32,863 nucleotides of DNA, taken from Candidatus Aerophobus profundus SCGC AAA252-L23. Its GTDB lineage: Bacteria; Aerophobota; Aerophobia; Aerophobales; Aerophobaceae. Shown here one piece after another: positions 23,673 to 31,659 of the stretch (its first letter is position 1; each line of letters begins with the position of its first letter). The stretch is taken from NCBI GenBank assembly GCA_000402295.1, contig AQRW01000176.1, positions 1,008 to 33,870 of the forward strand. Reading direction: 5' to 3'. The position numbers and the translations under genes were made by a program. The notes beneath the pieces are model-generated. The model ran no database searches. It was not told the DNA's origin and worked only from the letters and a program-made list of their open reading frames with translations.

Positions 23673-23858
23673 AGTCTGTCACCTCCCTTAAAGTGGTCCT
23701 TATTGTCAAGACAAATAAATTTGGTTTGTTCAAGCTACAATCAAGTCCAGCTATTCTGATTTTTGCTCTCAAAATATACCTCAGTTAGTACTCTGTAGTT
23801 AAAAAACTAATCTGCTCTCACTTGGTTATAAAAAACCAATAGTTGCTGATAGCCTGTT

Positions 23859-25940
23859 CTATTTCACAGGCGCTCTGATAATCTCTTTAACCATTTGAGC
23901 AGCCCTTTCTCCAGCTTTCCCATCACTTCGATACGTTCCATAAGTCTCCAAGAATTTCCGATCATTGAGATCAACAGAACCGATGCTTTCTTCTCTTAAA
24001 CACTCGCTCAAAGCATTTATAAAATCACCTAACTGTTCATAATAGTGAGCACGGCGCTTCAGTAACTTCTGCGCTTTTTCATCAACAGGACTATGTCCGC
24101 CGTAGACAAAGATAGGTTTGGTAGTAGTCAATGTCTGCAACAGACATTGTGTTCCTGTAATATCCATAACTATTATGTCGGCAAGAGGAAGTAAATCCAC
24201 AAAGGAGTATTTATTCCGAATAAATCGACAATTTTCGTAGCCTTTTTCTTTGGCATACCCTCGTAAAGGAGGTTCCCTATGTATAAGATTCGGAAATAGC
24301 TTTACCACAGTCATATACTCATCATATGATCCCAAAACTTCGATAATCCCTCGCTGAGTCTTCCAAAAAAGGTTGTCAGAAAATGGAGGGAAATAAGAAA
24401 TATAAAGATGGTTTTGGTGAAAGTAACTTGTCACATACAAGACGACTTTCCTATTAGAATCTATGCCGATATTTTCTCTTAGAATAGCAAATTTATTTCT
24501 TTGCTTCAAATTCAGCTTTTCCAGAGAGGAAGATCCTACCGAAACCAGGTGTGTATCAAAACGTTTAGCTTCTTGTTTATACTGCTCTATCACTCCTTCC
24601 CCAAAAACAAACTCAATATCCGATCCTAAAAATTCAAAGTACTTTGCAGAAGGTTGATGAAAGAGGGCATAAATCCCATGTTGCCATAAAATGACTGGTA
24701 TCCCAGCATTATTCGCTGCCTTAGCCACCGACTGCTGGGTACAGTTGGCTAAGATCGAAGCCAAAAGTGCCTTTGCATTCATTCTTTCAATTATGCTCGC
24801 ACTTTCCTTATAGGCTTTTAAACAAGCTAAAGTTAGATCCTTCACCAGAAATCGCAATCTTTTTTCTACCACAGGGAAGAAATCAATATTCTCCCAACAG
24901 AAGAACTCTCGAAATTCCTTGTCAGATTCAAGTTGCTTCCAAGCTGATTCTAATGCTCCAAATTCTATTCCATGGGGTAAAGACCTGGTCAACCAATGTT
25001 CTGGACTATCCAGAATACGAAAAATAGGACCAATTCCGGCATGACTCAATTCATCTCGACAATCCGACCAATTGTATCCCGCTCCTAACAAGAGCACTGG
25101 GATTTTGCTATTCAAGCTTCTTACGTGTTTCAGTTTTTTCTTAAATCCTTCCCAATCTTTCTTGCGAATCGCCCATAATATTTCGAATAAATCAGGGTTT
25201 TTTTTTAACAGCCAACCGGCTATCTTTTTCCCGACAGCAGCTAAAGCATTCCCGAAGTCTTTTTGGATAAAAGGATTTTCTGATTTTGCAACACAGGGTA
25301 AGACAATTACTGTTCTCTTCCATCCATCAAGACCAAGCAGATGAGCATAAATTGATTCCCTATTATCAAACCACAAATACGGAGTTGCTTGTTCGTAATT
25401 ACCAAGAGGGATGTGTTGACCATCGTAGACATATATTACATCAGGTTCTCCAGTCTCAATTATTCTTAACAACTGAAATAGTCGAATCGTTGTGCTGTCG
25501 AGCAATGCTTTAAGGTCACGAATACTAAACCAGGCCGGTCTAACCCCCAGATTAGCCAGAATAGGACAAAAACTGTGAATTACCTTGTCTACCAAACTGG
25601 AAAGGTCTTCAGCCTTCTGGTAGTTCTCTATGCCCAAGCGATACAATTCCTCCGGTTGGTAGTAATCTTCGGGAATCTTGTATTTTATCTTATGCTTGTC
25701 TAACTCATAGGTAGCGAAAGGACTGAGGGCGATAATCTGCTTTTCCCCTTTCACTTCATCAATCCACTGTAGGCAATGCCTCACTTGATTCTCGTGTTCC
25801 AATAAAATGAGTACTTTTTCCCCGGAATAATCGCTATATTTATGAATAATATTCCTTAATGAGGATAAATTAACCTTCTGGTGAGACAAGACACTGTTTT
25901 CACTGCCATTTTTCGGGTACTGTTTCCTCAACCCAACCAC
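23859..25940 (-). CDS. Large surface-polysaccharide GT-B-like protein
   Basis: This 693-residue protein of similar size and plan to the one at 15440 has low visible sequence similarity to it. Notable segments are KVLILLEHENQVRHCLQWID near the N-terminus, VAKAANNAGIPVILWQHGIY and FVFGEGVIEQYKQEAKRF in the middle, and at the C-terminus RKVVLYVTSYFHQNHLY, VVKLFPNLIHREPPLRGYA, then LLPLADIIVMDITGTQCLLQ and TLTTTKPIFVYGGH. The last resembles donor-site loops of GT-B and CDP-glycerol-type enzymes. The frame opens at GTG 25940; TTG 25931 fits the AGGAG better. It is two bases from the flippase stop. The reaction is unassigned. Confidence 0.68.
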   Translation of the reverse strand: MVGLRKQYPKNGSENSVLSHQKVNLSSLRNIIHKYSDYSGEKVLILLEHENQVRHCLQWIDEVKGEKQIIALSPFATYELDKHKIKYKIPEDYYQPEELYRLGIENYQKAEDLSSLVDKVIHSFCPILANLGVRPAWFSIRDLKALLDSTTIRLFQLLRIIETGEPDVIYVYDGQHIPLGNYEQATPYLWFDNRESIYAHLLGLDGWKRTVIVLPCVAKSENPFIQKDFGNALAAVGKKIAGWLLKKNPDLFEILWAIRKKDWEGFKKKLKHVRSLNSKIPVLLLGAGYNWSDCRDELSHAGIGPIFRILDSPEHWLTRSLPHGIEFGALESAWKQLESDKEFREFFCWENIDFFPVVEKRLRFLVKDLTLACLKAYKESASIIERMNAKALLASILANCTQQSVAKAANNAGIPVILWQHGIYALFHQPSAKYFEFLGSDIEFVFGEGVIEQYKQEAKRFDTHLVSVGSSSLEKLNLKQRNKFAILRENIGIDSNRKVVLYVTSYFHQNHLYISYFPPFSDNLFWKTQRGIIEVLGSYDEYMTVVKLFPNLIHREPPLRGYAKEKGYENCRFIRNKYSFVDLLPLADIIVMDITGTQCLLQTLTTTKPIFVYGGHSPVDEKAQKLLKRRAHYYEQLGDFINALSECLREESIGSVDLNDRKFLETYGTYRSDGKAGERAAQMVKEIIRAPVK

Positions 25941-25942
25941 TC

Positions 25943-27424
25943 CTATGCCGTCTTTCTCAAGAACAAAGCCTGGATTTGAGCAAAAAATTTAGTTTTCTTA
26001 TTCATATACATCAAAAGGGGTAAGTAAGCCAGACTAAATGCCAATAGCTGAAATACTATTATCAAGGGCGAAAATGATTGATATCCACTGAAGCGCTGAA
26101 TCAATGTCACAATGAGCCAGGCAAAGACCAGAGGAAAGCCCAATTTAAGATAATAGCCAATCGAACTGATGAATCCCTTAAGATAATACTTATGAGCCAT
26201 AACAAAATAGGTCGCGGTCACGGAACCTCGACTTATCACTGTAGCCAGGGCTACTCCGCTGATACCCCAGTTTGCCCGGATGAAGAAATAATTGAGGATA
26301 ATATTAAGACCAATGGCTAAAGCCCAGACAATGGACAATTGCATCTGTCTATTGATCTCCGTTGAAGAAAGCAAAACCCCTTGCATGACTGGAATGGTAG
26401 ATAAAAACACATTAAAAGAGAGAATCTTCAGGGGAGTTATTGACTTAACGTATTGGGGCAGTAGATAGATAATGGGTAGGTGAACAAATAACAATGTCAG
26501 ACCTATAAGAAAGGGTGCGCTATAGGCAAAAACCAGAGTGGGCTTAACAACAAAGCCCTTCATGCTGGATAAACCCATTTTACCCAAGCGCTCCTGAAAA
26601 TTTGGCTGGATTACCCCTCCAAAACCTTTCAAGAATTCGGTAAAGAAATTAAAAAAGAATAGAGCAAGAGCATAATAACCAAGTTCCTTTGCCCCAAGAA
26701 AACTGGCCACAATAGTTCTATCGGATAGGCGGAAACCCCAGTACGCTAAAGTCACCAAAGACAAGGGAACACCAACTTTAAGTAAGTTTTTCAATTCTTT
26801 CTTATCGATATGAAAGTGAAAATCAAGTCTAATGCTCCTTCGATAGTAAAAGACTATCAGTATTGAGGCAATAATTGGAACCAACAGTACGCTGTAAATG
26901 CCGAACCAGTAGATGGTTCCTGCAACCCAAGTTAACCAAATGATTGAATTCAAGATAGTGACTTTGCTGTAAAGACCAAATTTCTTACTGACTCGACAGA
27001 TACAATGATAAAGCGAAACAACCTTTTTCGGTAGCAAAGAAAAACCTATCAAGATTAATCCCCATTTCAACAATGGATTGGAAAGAAACAACGCTGCGGC
27101 GATAACTCCCAGTGAAATCAAAACAATAGTCAATATATCAAAACTGAAGGCGGTATCTTTGATTGATGCAACTTTGCCAAATTGTCTCTTTATACTGTAG
27201 TAGGGCATATCTCTGGTAGCAGCTTGGTTTACACCCGGATTGACCAGGCCAATATAAGTAGCGACTAAATTAATTATATTTAGCACCCCAAAAATTTCAG
27301 GTCCCAAAAATCTTGCTACAATAATTCCCCGAAAGACTCCCGTTATCGCAGCTACAATGTTGCTACCAGAGGTTTTGGAAGTGTCTTTCAAGATTTCTTT
27401 TGATGTGGACAACCTTGCTTCCAT
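25943..27424 (-). CDS. wzx: Wzx-type polysaccharide flippase (MATE/MOP superfamily)
   Basis: From ATG 27424 (AAGGGAG close upstream) this is a 493-residue membrane protein; a longer frame reaches a TTG at 27475. The N-terminus SGSNIVAAITGVFRGIIVAR followed by FLGPEIFGVLNIINLVATYI is the classic opening of oligosaccharide-unit flippases. I count about 12 to 14 hydrophobic segments, with the typical mid-protein LSDRTIVASFLGAKELGYYA repeat of the motif. It would move lipid-linked repeat units across the inner membrane. A Wzy polymerase was not found in the window. Confidence 0.9.
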   Translation of the reverse strand: MEARLSTSKEILKDTSKTSGSNIVAAITGVFRGIIVARFLGPEIFGVLNIINLVATYIGLVNPGVNQAATRDMPYYSIKRQFGKVASIKDTAFSFDILTIVLISLGVIAAALFLSNPLLKWGLILIGFSLLPKKVVSLYHCICRVSKKFGLYSKVTILNSIIWLTWVAGTIYWFGIYSVLLVPIIASILIVFYYRRSIRLDFHFHIDKKELKNLLKVGVPLSLVTLAYWGFRLSDRTIVASFLGAKELGYYALALFFFNFFTEFLKGFGGVIQPNFQERLGKMGLSSMKGFVVKPTLVFAYSAPFLIGLTLLFVHLPIIYLLPQYVKSITPLKILSFNVFLSTIPVMQGVLLSSTEINRQMQLSIVWALAIGLNIILNYFFIRANWGISGVALATVISRGSVTATYFVMAHKYYLKGFISSIGYYLKLGFPLVFAWLIVTLIQRFSGYQSFSPLIIVFQLLAFSLAYLPLLMYMNKKTKFFAQIQALFLRKTA

Positions 27425-27488
27425 GTTCTCCCTTAGAAAACCAACCTGCTTTCCGTTACGATAATCAACGCCCAATCTTGATGTAGAC

Positions 27489-28538
27489 TTACTCTATTAA
27501 ATCCCACTTTAAGGGGGTCCCTTTCTTGATTTCCTTTAATGCTCGCCTTCCCAGAATATTCTTCAAATACTTCGGTTCTATTCCGTAGCCGGGCCTAATA
27601 GAACGGACGTTTCCTTCGGTGAACACGTCCCCTGCTTTGACATCTTTCACCACAAAAAGAGAGCGAGAAAATTCCCTACTTTTCTTCGTTCTTTCGGACA
27701 GATCGTAAGAAACCTCTCCTAAAGCTTCTTCCACCTCTCTCACTGCTCCCACCATTTCTTTGAACTCTTCTGGTTCTAAAGAAAAAGCAGCATCTAGTCC
27801 ACCTAATGACCTACTTAAGGTTAAGTGTTTTTCTATTATGCAGGCTCCAAGTGCTACAGAGGCTATGGGAACAGAAATAGTCAGTGTGTGATCGGATAAA
27901 CCTACAACAGTTTTAAAAGTTTCTGCTAAGTTAGGAATAGCTCGCAAATTTACCTCTTCTAAAGATGTGGGATAAGCACTCGTGCATTTAAGCAAAGCTA
28001 TTTGATTGTTCCGCATTTTCGTACAGACGTTAACTGCCTCTTCTATGTCGCTTAGCATTGCTATCCCTGTAGAAATAATTACAGGTTTACCTTTTGAGGC
28101 CACATATTTAATAAGTGGTATATCTGTTATTTCAAAAGAGGCTATCTTATAACAAGGCACATTTATTTCTTCTAAGAAATCTACTGCGGTTTTATCAAAA
28201 ACAGAAGAAAAGCATATCAATCCTTCATTTTCTGCGATTTCTTTTAGTTTCGGCTGCCATTCCCAGGGAGTATATGCTTCTTTGTAAAGTTGATAAAAAG
28301 TCTTTCCATCCCATATAGTTCCTTGTTTTATTTGAAAATACTCATTATCACAATCTATGGTCATAGTATCAGGAGTGTAGGTTTGAAGCTTGACTGCATC
28401 TACCCCCGCTTCCTTGGCAGCTTTTATGAGTTTCACTGCATTATCAAATTTTTGCAGATGATTTGCCGAAAGCTCAGCCACTATGAAAACTGGATGTCCT
28501 TCACCAATTAGAGTATCTTCAACTTTTATTGTTTTCGT
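27489..28538 (-). CDS. pseI: Pseudaminic acid synthase (NeuB/PseI), ACG at start position
   Basis: This TIM-barrel enzyme condenses a 2,4-diacetamido hexose with phosphoenolpyruvate, and has a C-terminal SAF domain. It reads VFIVAELSANHLQKFDNAVK, GVDAVKLQTYTPDTMT, IASFEITDIPLI, KPVIISTGIAMLSDIEEAV, LKCTSAYPTSLEEVNL, VGLSDHTLTI and IIEKHLTLSRSLGGLDAAFS; the SAF part is FVVKDVKAGDVFTEGNVRSI. The expected N-terminus KTIKVEDTLIGEGHPVFI is encoded, but its first codon is ACG (28538-28536), seven bases after GAAGGA; ATG was probably mutated. The first legal start is GTG 28481, which cuts 19 residues including the first strand. Confidence 0.85.
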   Translation of the reverse strand, partial: TKTIKVEDTLIGEGHPVFIVAELSANHLQKFDNAVKLIKAAKEAGVDAVKLQTYTPDTMTIDCDNEYFQIKQGTIWDGKTFYQLYKEAYTPWEWQPKLKEIAENEGLICFSSVFDKTAVDFLEEINVPCYKIASFEITDIPLIKYVASKGKPVIISTGIAMLSDIEEAVNVCTKMRNNQIALLKCTSAYPTSLEEVNLRAIPNLAETFKTVVGLSDHTLTISVPIASVALGACIIEKHLTLSRSLGGLDAAFSLEPEEFKEMVGAVREVEEALGEVSYDLSERTKKSREFSRSLFVVKDVKAGDVFTEGNVRSIRPGYGIEPKYLKNILGRRALKEIKKGTPLKWDLIE

Positions 28539-28807
28539 TTAATTTTCCTTCTTTTTTAGTGTTTTATTAATATAAGTAACAAACTTCTCCAAAAGCTCAA
28601 CATAATCTTTAGCATCCACCTTATAATCTGTAATAAAACCATATCTACCTATAACAGCAAAACCGCTAAGTGCAATGAAATCATTGACATAATCTGGGAG
28701 AACAATTTTGTTTTCTTTACAACCAACTTTTGCACGAAACAGTAATGATAAAGATTTTGTTTGTGAAAAATCACCTTCTGGTGACTAATCTTCCTGACAC
28801 TTTGGTC

Positions 28808-28835
28808 TTGACATTATCGCCTTCCGTAGTATAAT
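28808..28835 (+). promoter_or_regulatory. Near-consensus promoter of the insertion sequence
   Basis: TTGACA (28808-28813), 16 bases, TATAAT (28830-28835): both boxes perfect. The ATG at 28855 is only about 20 bases on, with GGGAGGTG between, so the leader is very short. Confidence 0.75.
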
Positions 28836-28854
28836 ATATGCGGGAGGTGTTCTC

Positions 28855-29370
28855 ATGGCATATCCAGGTTATGGTGCAAAGACTAAGCTTGAGATGGTCA
28901 AACGAATCTGGACAGGAGCAAAACTGGCTCCTCTTTCCAGGAGGTTTGGTATCTCTCGCGACTCGATTCATCGATGGATTAATGAAGCTGAAGAAGGTGC
29001 TCTTAAATCCCTTTTACCTTCAGCTTCAGGGCCCAAAGTTGATCCTCTGGCTCGCTTAAGAAGAGAAAATGAACAGCTTAATTCTTTAGTTCAAGAACTG
29101 CAAGATAAACTTGGAGCTTTATCACAACTATCACACATTACTGTCTCTGATAGAGCTCCCTCTTTCCTGGAGGAAAGACCAAGTAAGTGCCCTCAATGTG
29201 GAAATGCTCATATTTGGAAGAATGGAACCTATCAGGTTACCGGACAGAGAACCTCTTCCTCTTTGCTCATCAGGGAAAAAGGAGTTGTTCAGCGTTTTCG
29301 CTGTGCTCAGTGTGGAGCCAAGCTCTATCTGGTTAAAAAAAAACTCAAATCAACAAGTCCGAAAGGATAG
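28855..29370 (+). CDS. IS protein A: HTH, coiled coil and zinc ribbon
   Basis: This 171-residue first ORF of the IS starts with a helix-turn-helix, AYPGYGAKTKLEMVKRIWTG, then KLAPLSRRFGISRDSIHRWI, which would bind the terminal repeats. DPLARLRRENEQLNSLVQEL then QDKLGAL is a leucine-rich coiled coil. CPQC (near residue 118) and CAQC (near residue 151) form a zinc-ribbon pair. ATG 28855 follows GGGAGGTG. It ends with VKKKLKSTSPKG; just before this, a run of nine A allows entry into the -1 frame that encodes the DDE domain. Confidence 0.85.
   Translation: MAYPGYGAKTKLEMVKRIWTGAKLAPLSRRFGISRDSIHRWINEAEEGALKSLLPSASGPKVDPLARLRRENEQLNSLVQELQDKLGALSQLSHITVSDRAPSFLEERPSKCPQCGNAHIWKNGTYQVTGQRTSSSLLIREKGVVQRFRCAQCGAKLYLVKKKLKSTSPKG
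29335..29343 (+). other. Probable -1 frameshift or slippage site (nine A)
   Basis: In the first ORF the codons are GTT AAA AAA AAA CTC. The -1 frame has a TAA at 29334 and then stays open from 29337 to 30959, so a shift within the A run joins both ORFs into one protein of about 700 residues. A AAA AAA is a classic slippery heptamer; RNA polymerase slippage is an alternative. Confidence 0.65.
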
Positions 29371-29408
29371 AAATTCATCTCCAGGAAGCTCTCTTAGTCC
29401 ATGAACCA

Positions 29409-30959
29409 TTGGAAGACATTCTCCTTTTGAAAGAGCAAGTAGTAACCTTAGAGAAAGTAGAGCTTTTGGCTGAGGTTAGCTCTTTCTCTTCAGAGGGTCC
29501 CCTTTTCCGGGTTATCTTAACCAAAAGGCTTGATCTTCACCTAGAAAAGAGAAATCACTATTTACCTGAGGCCTCCTCTGAGAAAGCCTTAACTGAGGAG
29601 AAAACTCTTTTCTTTGCCTCAGCCGATGTTCAAGGTGATATCCAGATTAAGGTCGGTCTGGATGAGTTCAATGAGTTTCTTCCTTCTGGCTTTTTAGCTA
29701 TTCTGGCCATCTTCGCTCAGAGTCTTGGGTTCTTCGATCCCTTTTTAGAACACCTTGATTTTTCCATGAAAGAGGTGAAATACAGTATGATGGACAAGAT
29801 TGCTACTCTCTTCTCTTCAATAGTAGTGGGCTCATCCCACCTTCAGGATATCAACCACAAGCTCACTCCTTACCGGCAGGCTGCCTCTTTGTTTGGCATG
29901 GACCGGTTCCCTGATCAGTCCGGAATTAACCGCTTTCTCAATAGAATGGGCCCGGGAGAGGTTAGCCAGCTTTGCCTCATTCTGGAGATTATCTCCCAAA
30001 AGCTGGCTCTTTTCCAAGATGAAGATAAGGTAGATCTCAACATTGATGCTACCGGCCTAGTTGTCTACGGGGATACCTATCAATTTGCCCAAAAGGGATA
30101 TTTCCCCCACCGAAGAGGAAAGAAAGGCTACCAACTATCCTTGGGGACCACCAACTCGGAGTATAGCCAGATTCTCTCTGTTATCTTAGATCCGGGTAAC
30201 ATTCCTCTCAATCTGCGTTTCTGGGATACCATTTATGAGGTAGCTGAGGCTCTCGGTTCCTTACAGAGAATTGGCATTATTCGGGCCGATGCCATTTATG
30301 GAGTAGGCTCTGATATCGCTCGACTTACCGAGGAGAATCTATCCTTTCTTATTAAGGGAAAAAATCCCCGTACGGCCAGGAAAATTCTGCGTAAGTTCAA
30401 TCCCTCCTATGATGATTGGAGAAGAGCAGATGAGACCACCTGGGCCTTTGATGTTAAATACGCTGCCATAAAAGATTGTCCTTATCCCGTAAGGGTGGTA
30501 GTAACCAAAGCCATCAATGCTAAAGGAAACCTTGACTACCGGCATATCTATACCAGCTTTTCCCCCGAGGAGATGGATGAAGTAGAAGTGGCTCTCTCCC
30601 GCAGAAAAAGAATAGATATTGAGGCCATCATCCGGGATGATAAGTATGGTCTTCACATCGATAACTTGAGGACCAAGAACTTCTGGGGAATCTGGGCTTA
30701 TCTTTTTCTAGCGGCAGCCACCCATAACCTCATTTCCCTTTTCAGAGAAAGAGTCTTGAAGGGAACCGGGATAGAGGATCTAGGAATTCAGACCATAGTT
30801 AAGAAACTAACTGATATTCCTGCCAAGTTTGAGAAAGAGCAAGGTCAAATGAAACTCTTGTTTCCCGTTGGTCATGAACTGGCCCGAAGATTCGTCCAAG
30901 GAAAACAGGATAATCATAAAGGTAGTATTTTCCCTTTAGAGAAAAAACTATATAATTGA
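29409..30959 (+). CDS. IS protein B: DDE transposase catalytic domain
   Basis: This is 516 residues from the TTG at 29409, but the frame is open back to 29337, so it is probably made as a fusion with protein A. Likely catalytic acids are D213 in DLNIDATGLVVYG, D294 in IIRADAIYG and E405 in RIDIEAIIRDDKYGL; R401-x3-E405-x6-K412 matches the R-E-K part of the IS4 signature, with Arg where Tyr is usual. KGYFPHRRGKKGYQLSLGTT is the conserved stretch after the first Asp. The stop lies one base before the right terminal repeat. No stop codon interrupts it. Confidence 0.88.
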   Translation: MEDILLLKEQVVTLEKVELLAEVSSFSSEGPLFRVILTKRLDLHLEKRNHYLPEASSEKALTEEKTLFFASADVQGDIQIKVGLDEFNEFLPSGFLAILAIFAQSLGFFDPFLEHLDFSMKEVKYSMMDKIATLFSSIVVGSSHLQDINHKLTPYRQAASLFGMDRFPDQSGINRFLNRMGPGEVSQLCLILEIISQKLALFQDEDKVDLNIDATGLVVYGDTYQFAQKGYFPHRRGKKGYQLSLGTTNSEYSQILSVILDPGNIPLNLRFWDTIYEVAEALGSLQRIGIIRADAIYGVGSDIARLTEENLSFLIKGKNPRTARKILRKFNPSYDDWRRADETTWAFDVKYAAIKDCPYPVRVVVTKAINAKGNLDYRHIYTSFSPEEMDEVEVALSRRKRIDIEAIIRDDKYGLHIDNLRTKNFWGIWAYLFLAAATHNLISLFRERVLKGTGIEDLGIQTIVKKLTDIPAKFEKEQGQMKLLFPVGHELARRFVQGKQDNHKGSIFPLEKKLYN

Positions 30960-31169
30960 TTTCGTGCAAAAGTTGGTTTACACATATCGATTAACTTTTC
31001 AATATCATGAATTTTTTCAAAATGGATATCATGAAATGATAGCAAAACTTTAATACATTTTTCAGCGCATTGTTGAAGATGAAACATTACTCCCTCTACC
31101 TCAATTTCCTCTGATTTTAAAAGAACTTCAGCTATGATCAAATCCTGTTTTGCTTTGTGAAGCAAAATC

Positions 31170-31523
31170 TCATACTGTCTTAGAAACTTTTTCATACAAA
31201 ACCCTACCTTTTTCATAAGCAGTTCTTATCACGCATCCTGCTTCTCTTTTGTAAAATTCATACTCTTCTGGACTTATAACGATAATATCGAAAGGAAGTT
31301 TAACCTCTTTTAATTTTTCTCTTATATTTACATATTCACTTATTTTTGATTTTATTTTTGGTTTAATAATAAGAAGGTCTATATCGCTTTCTTCATTTGG
31401 TGTTCCCTGTACGTATGAGCCGAAAAGAATAATCTTATTTGGATTTGACGCTGTCACTATTTCTTTAACTATTTTCTTTATGATTCCAGCTTGTAAATAA
31501 CTGGATTTAAGACTTAACTGCAT
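31170..31523 (-). CDS. MNT nucleotidyltransferase, antitoxin partner of the split HEPN gene
   Basis: This 117-residue minimal nucleotidyltransferase has NKIILFGSYVQGTPNEESDI followed by DLLIIKPK: GS, ten residues, then D-x-D. PFDIIVISPEEYEF gives the third acidic residue. It would AMPylate the HEPN protein whose start lies inside its 3' end (26-base overlap). Its own start overlaps a broken pseI stub, so its first residues (MQLSLKSS) come from the junction, and the native start may have been replaced. With the toxin disrupted, it is now an orphan antitoxin. Confidence 0.85.
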   Translation of the reverse strand: MQLSLKSSYLQAGIIKKIVKEIVTASNPNKIILFGSYVQGTPNEESDIDLLIIKPKIKSKISEYVNIREKLKEVKLPFDIIVISPEEYEFYKREAGCVIRTAYEKGRVLYEKVSKTV

Positions 31524-31659
31524 CTACTTCTGCCTCTTTTGCAGCTTTTGTGAATTTCACTGCGTTGTCAAATTTTTGCAGATGATTTGTCGAAAACTCA
31601 GCTACTATGAAAACTGGATACTCTTTTCCTATTTTTTTATCTCTAATGCTAAATCCCAT
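31507..31659 (-). pseudogene. 5' stub of a divergent pseI
   Basis: A 50-codon frame from ATG 31659 reads GFSIRDKKIGKEYPVFIVAE, FSTNHLQKFDNAVKFTKAAK and EAEVDAVKS before TAA. It aligns with the start of the full pseI at 28538; the bases from the VFIVAE codons to DAVK are about 85% identical, while the first 12 codons differ. The ATG overlaps the PseG-PseH stop, so this was the original, translationally coupled pseI. It is cut where the MNT gene begins. Confidence 0.85.

Larger units (their letters stand above)
28722..30977 (+). mobile_element. Complete 2,256-bp insertion sequence
   Basis: Perfect 18-bp terminal inverted repeats, ACCAACTTTTGCACGAAA (28722-28739) and its complement (30960-30977), are flanked by the direct repeat TTACA (28717-28721 and 30978-30982). 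Excision of element plus one TTACA restores the HEPN reading frame exactly, which proves the boundaries. It encodes an HTH and zinc-ribbon ORF and a DDE ORF in the -1 frame. Both ends are intact, so it may still be active. The family is uncertain; the R-(3)-E-(6)-K motif points to the IS4 superfamily. Confidence 0.93.
28539..31195 (-). pseudogene. HEPN-domain toxin gene split by an insertion sequence
   Basis: Codons 1-73 (31195 to 30978) read KKFLRQYEILLHKAKQDLII, EGVMFHLQQCAEKCIKVLLS and HDIEKLIDMCK. The gene resumes beyond the IS at 28721 with ENKIVLPDYVNDFIALSGFA and YGFITDYKVDAKDYVELLEK, stopping at TAA 28541-28539. Removing the IS and one 5-base target copy restores a continuous 131-residue HEPN protein (COG2250-like), partner of the MNT gene it overlaps. 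The stop codon abuts the pseI start position with no gap. The toxin is inactivated by the insertion. Confidence 0.88.

Noticed and set aside
23673..23858. TTGACA near 23715 as a promoter for kdsB
   Set aside because: No acceptable -10 box at 15 to 19 bases; only the kdsB ribosome site is convincing in this gap.
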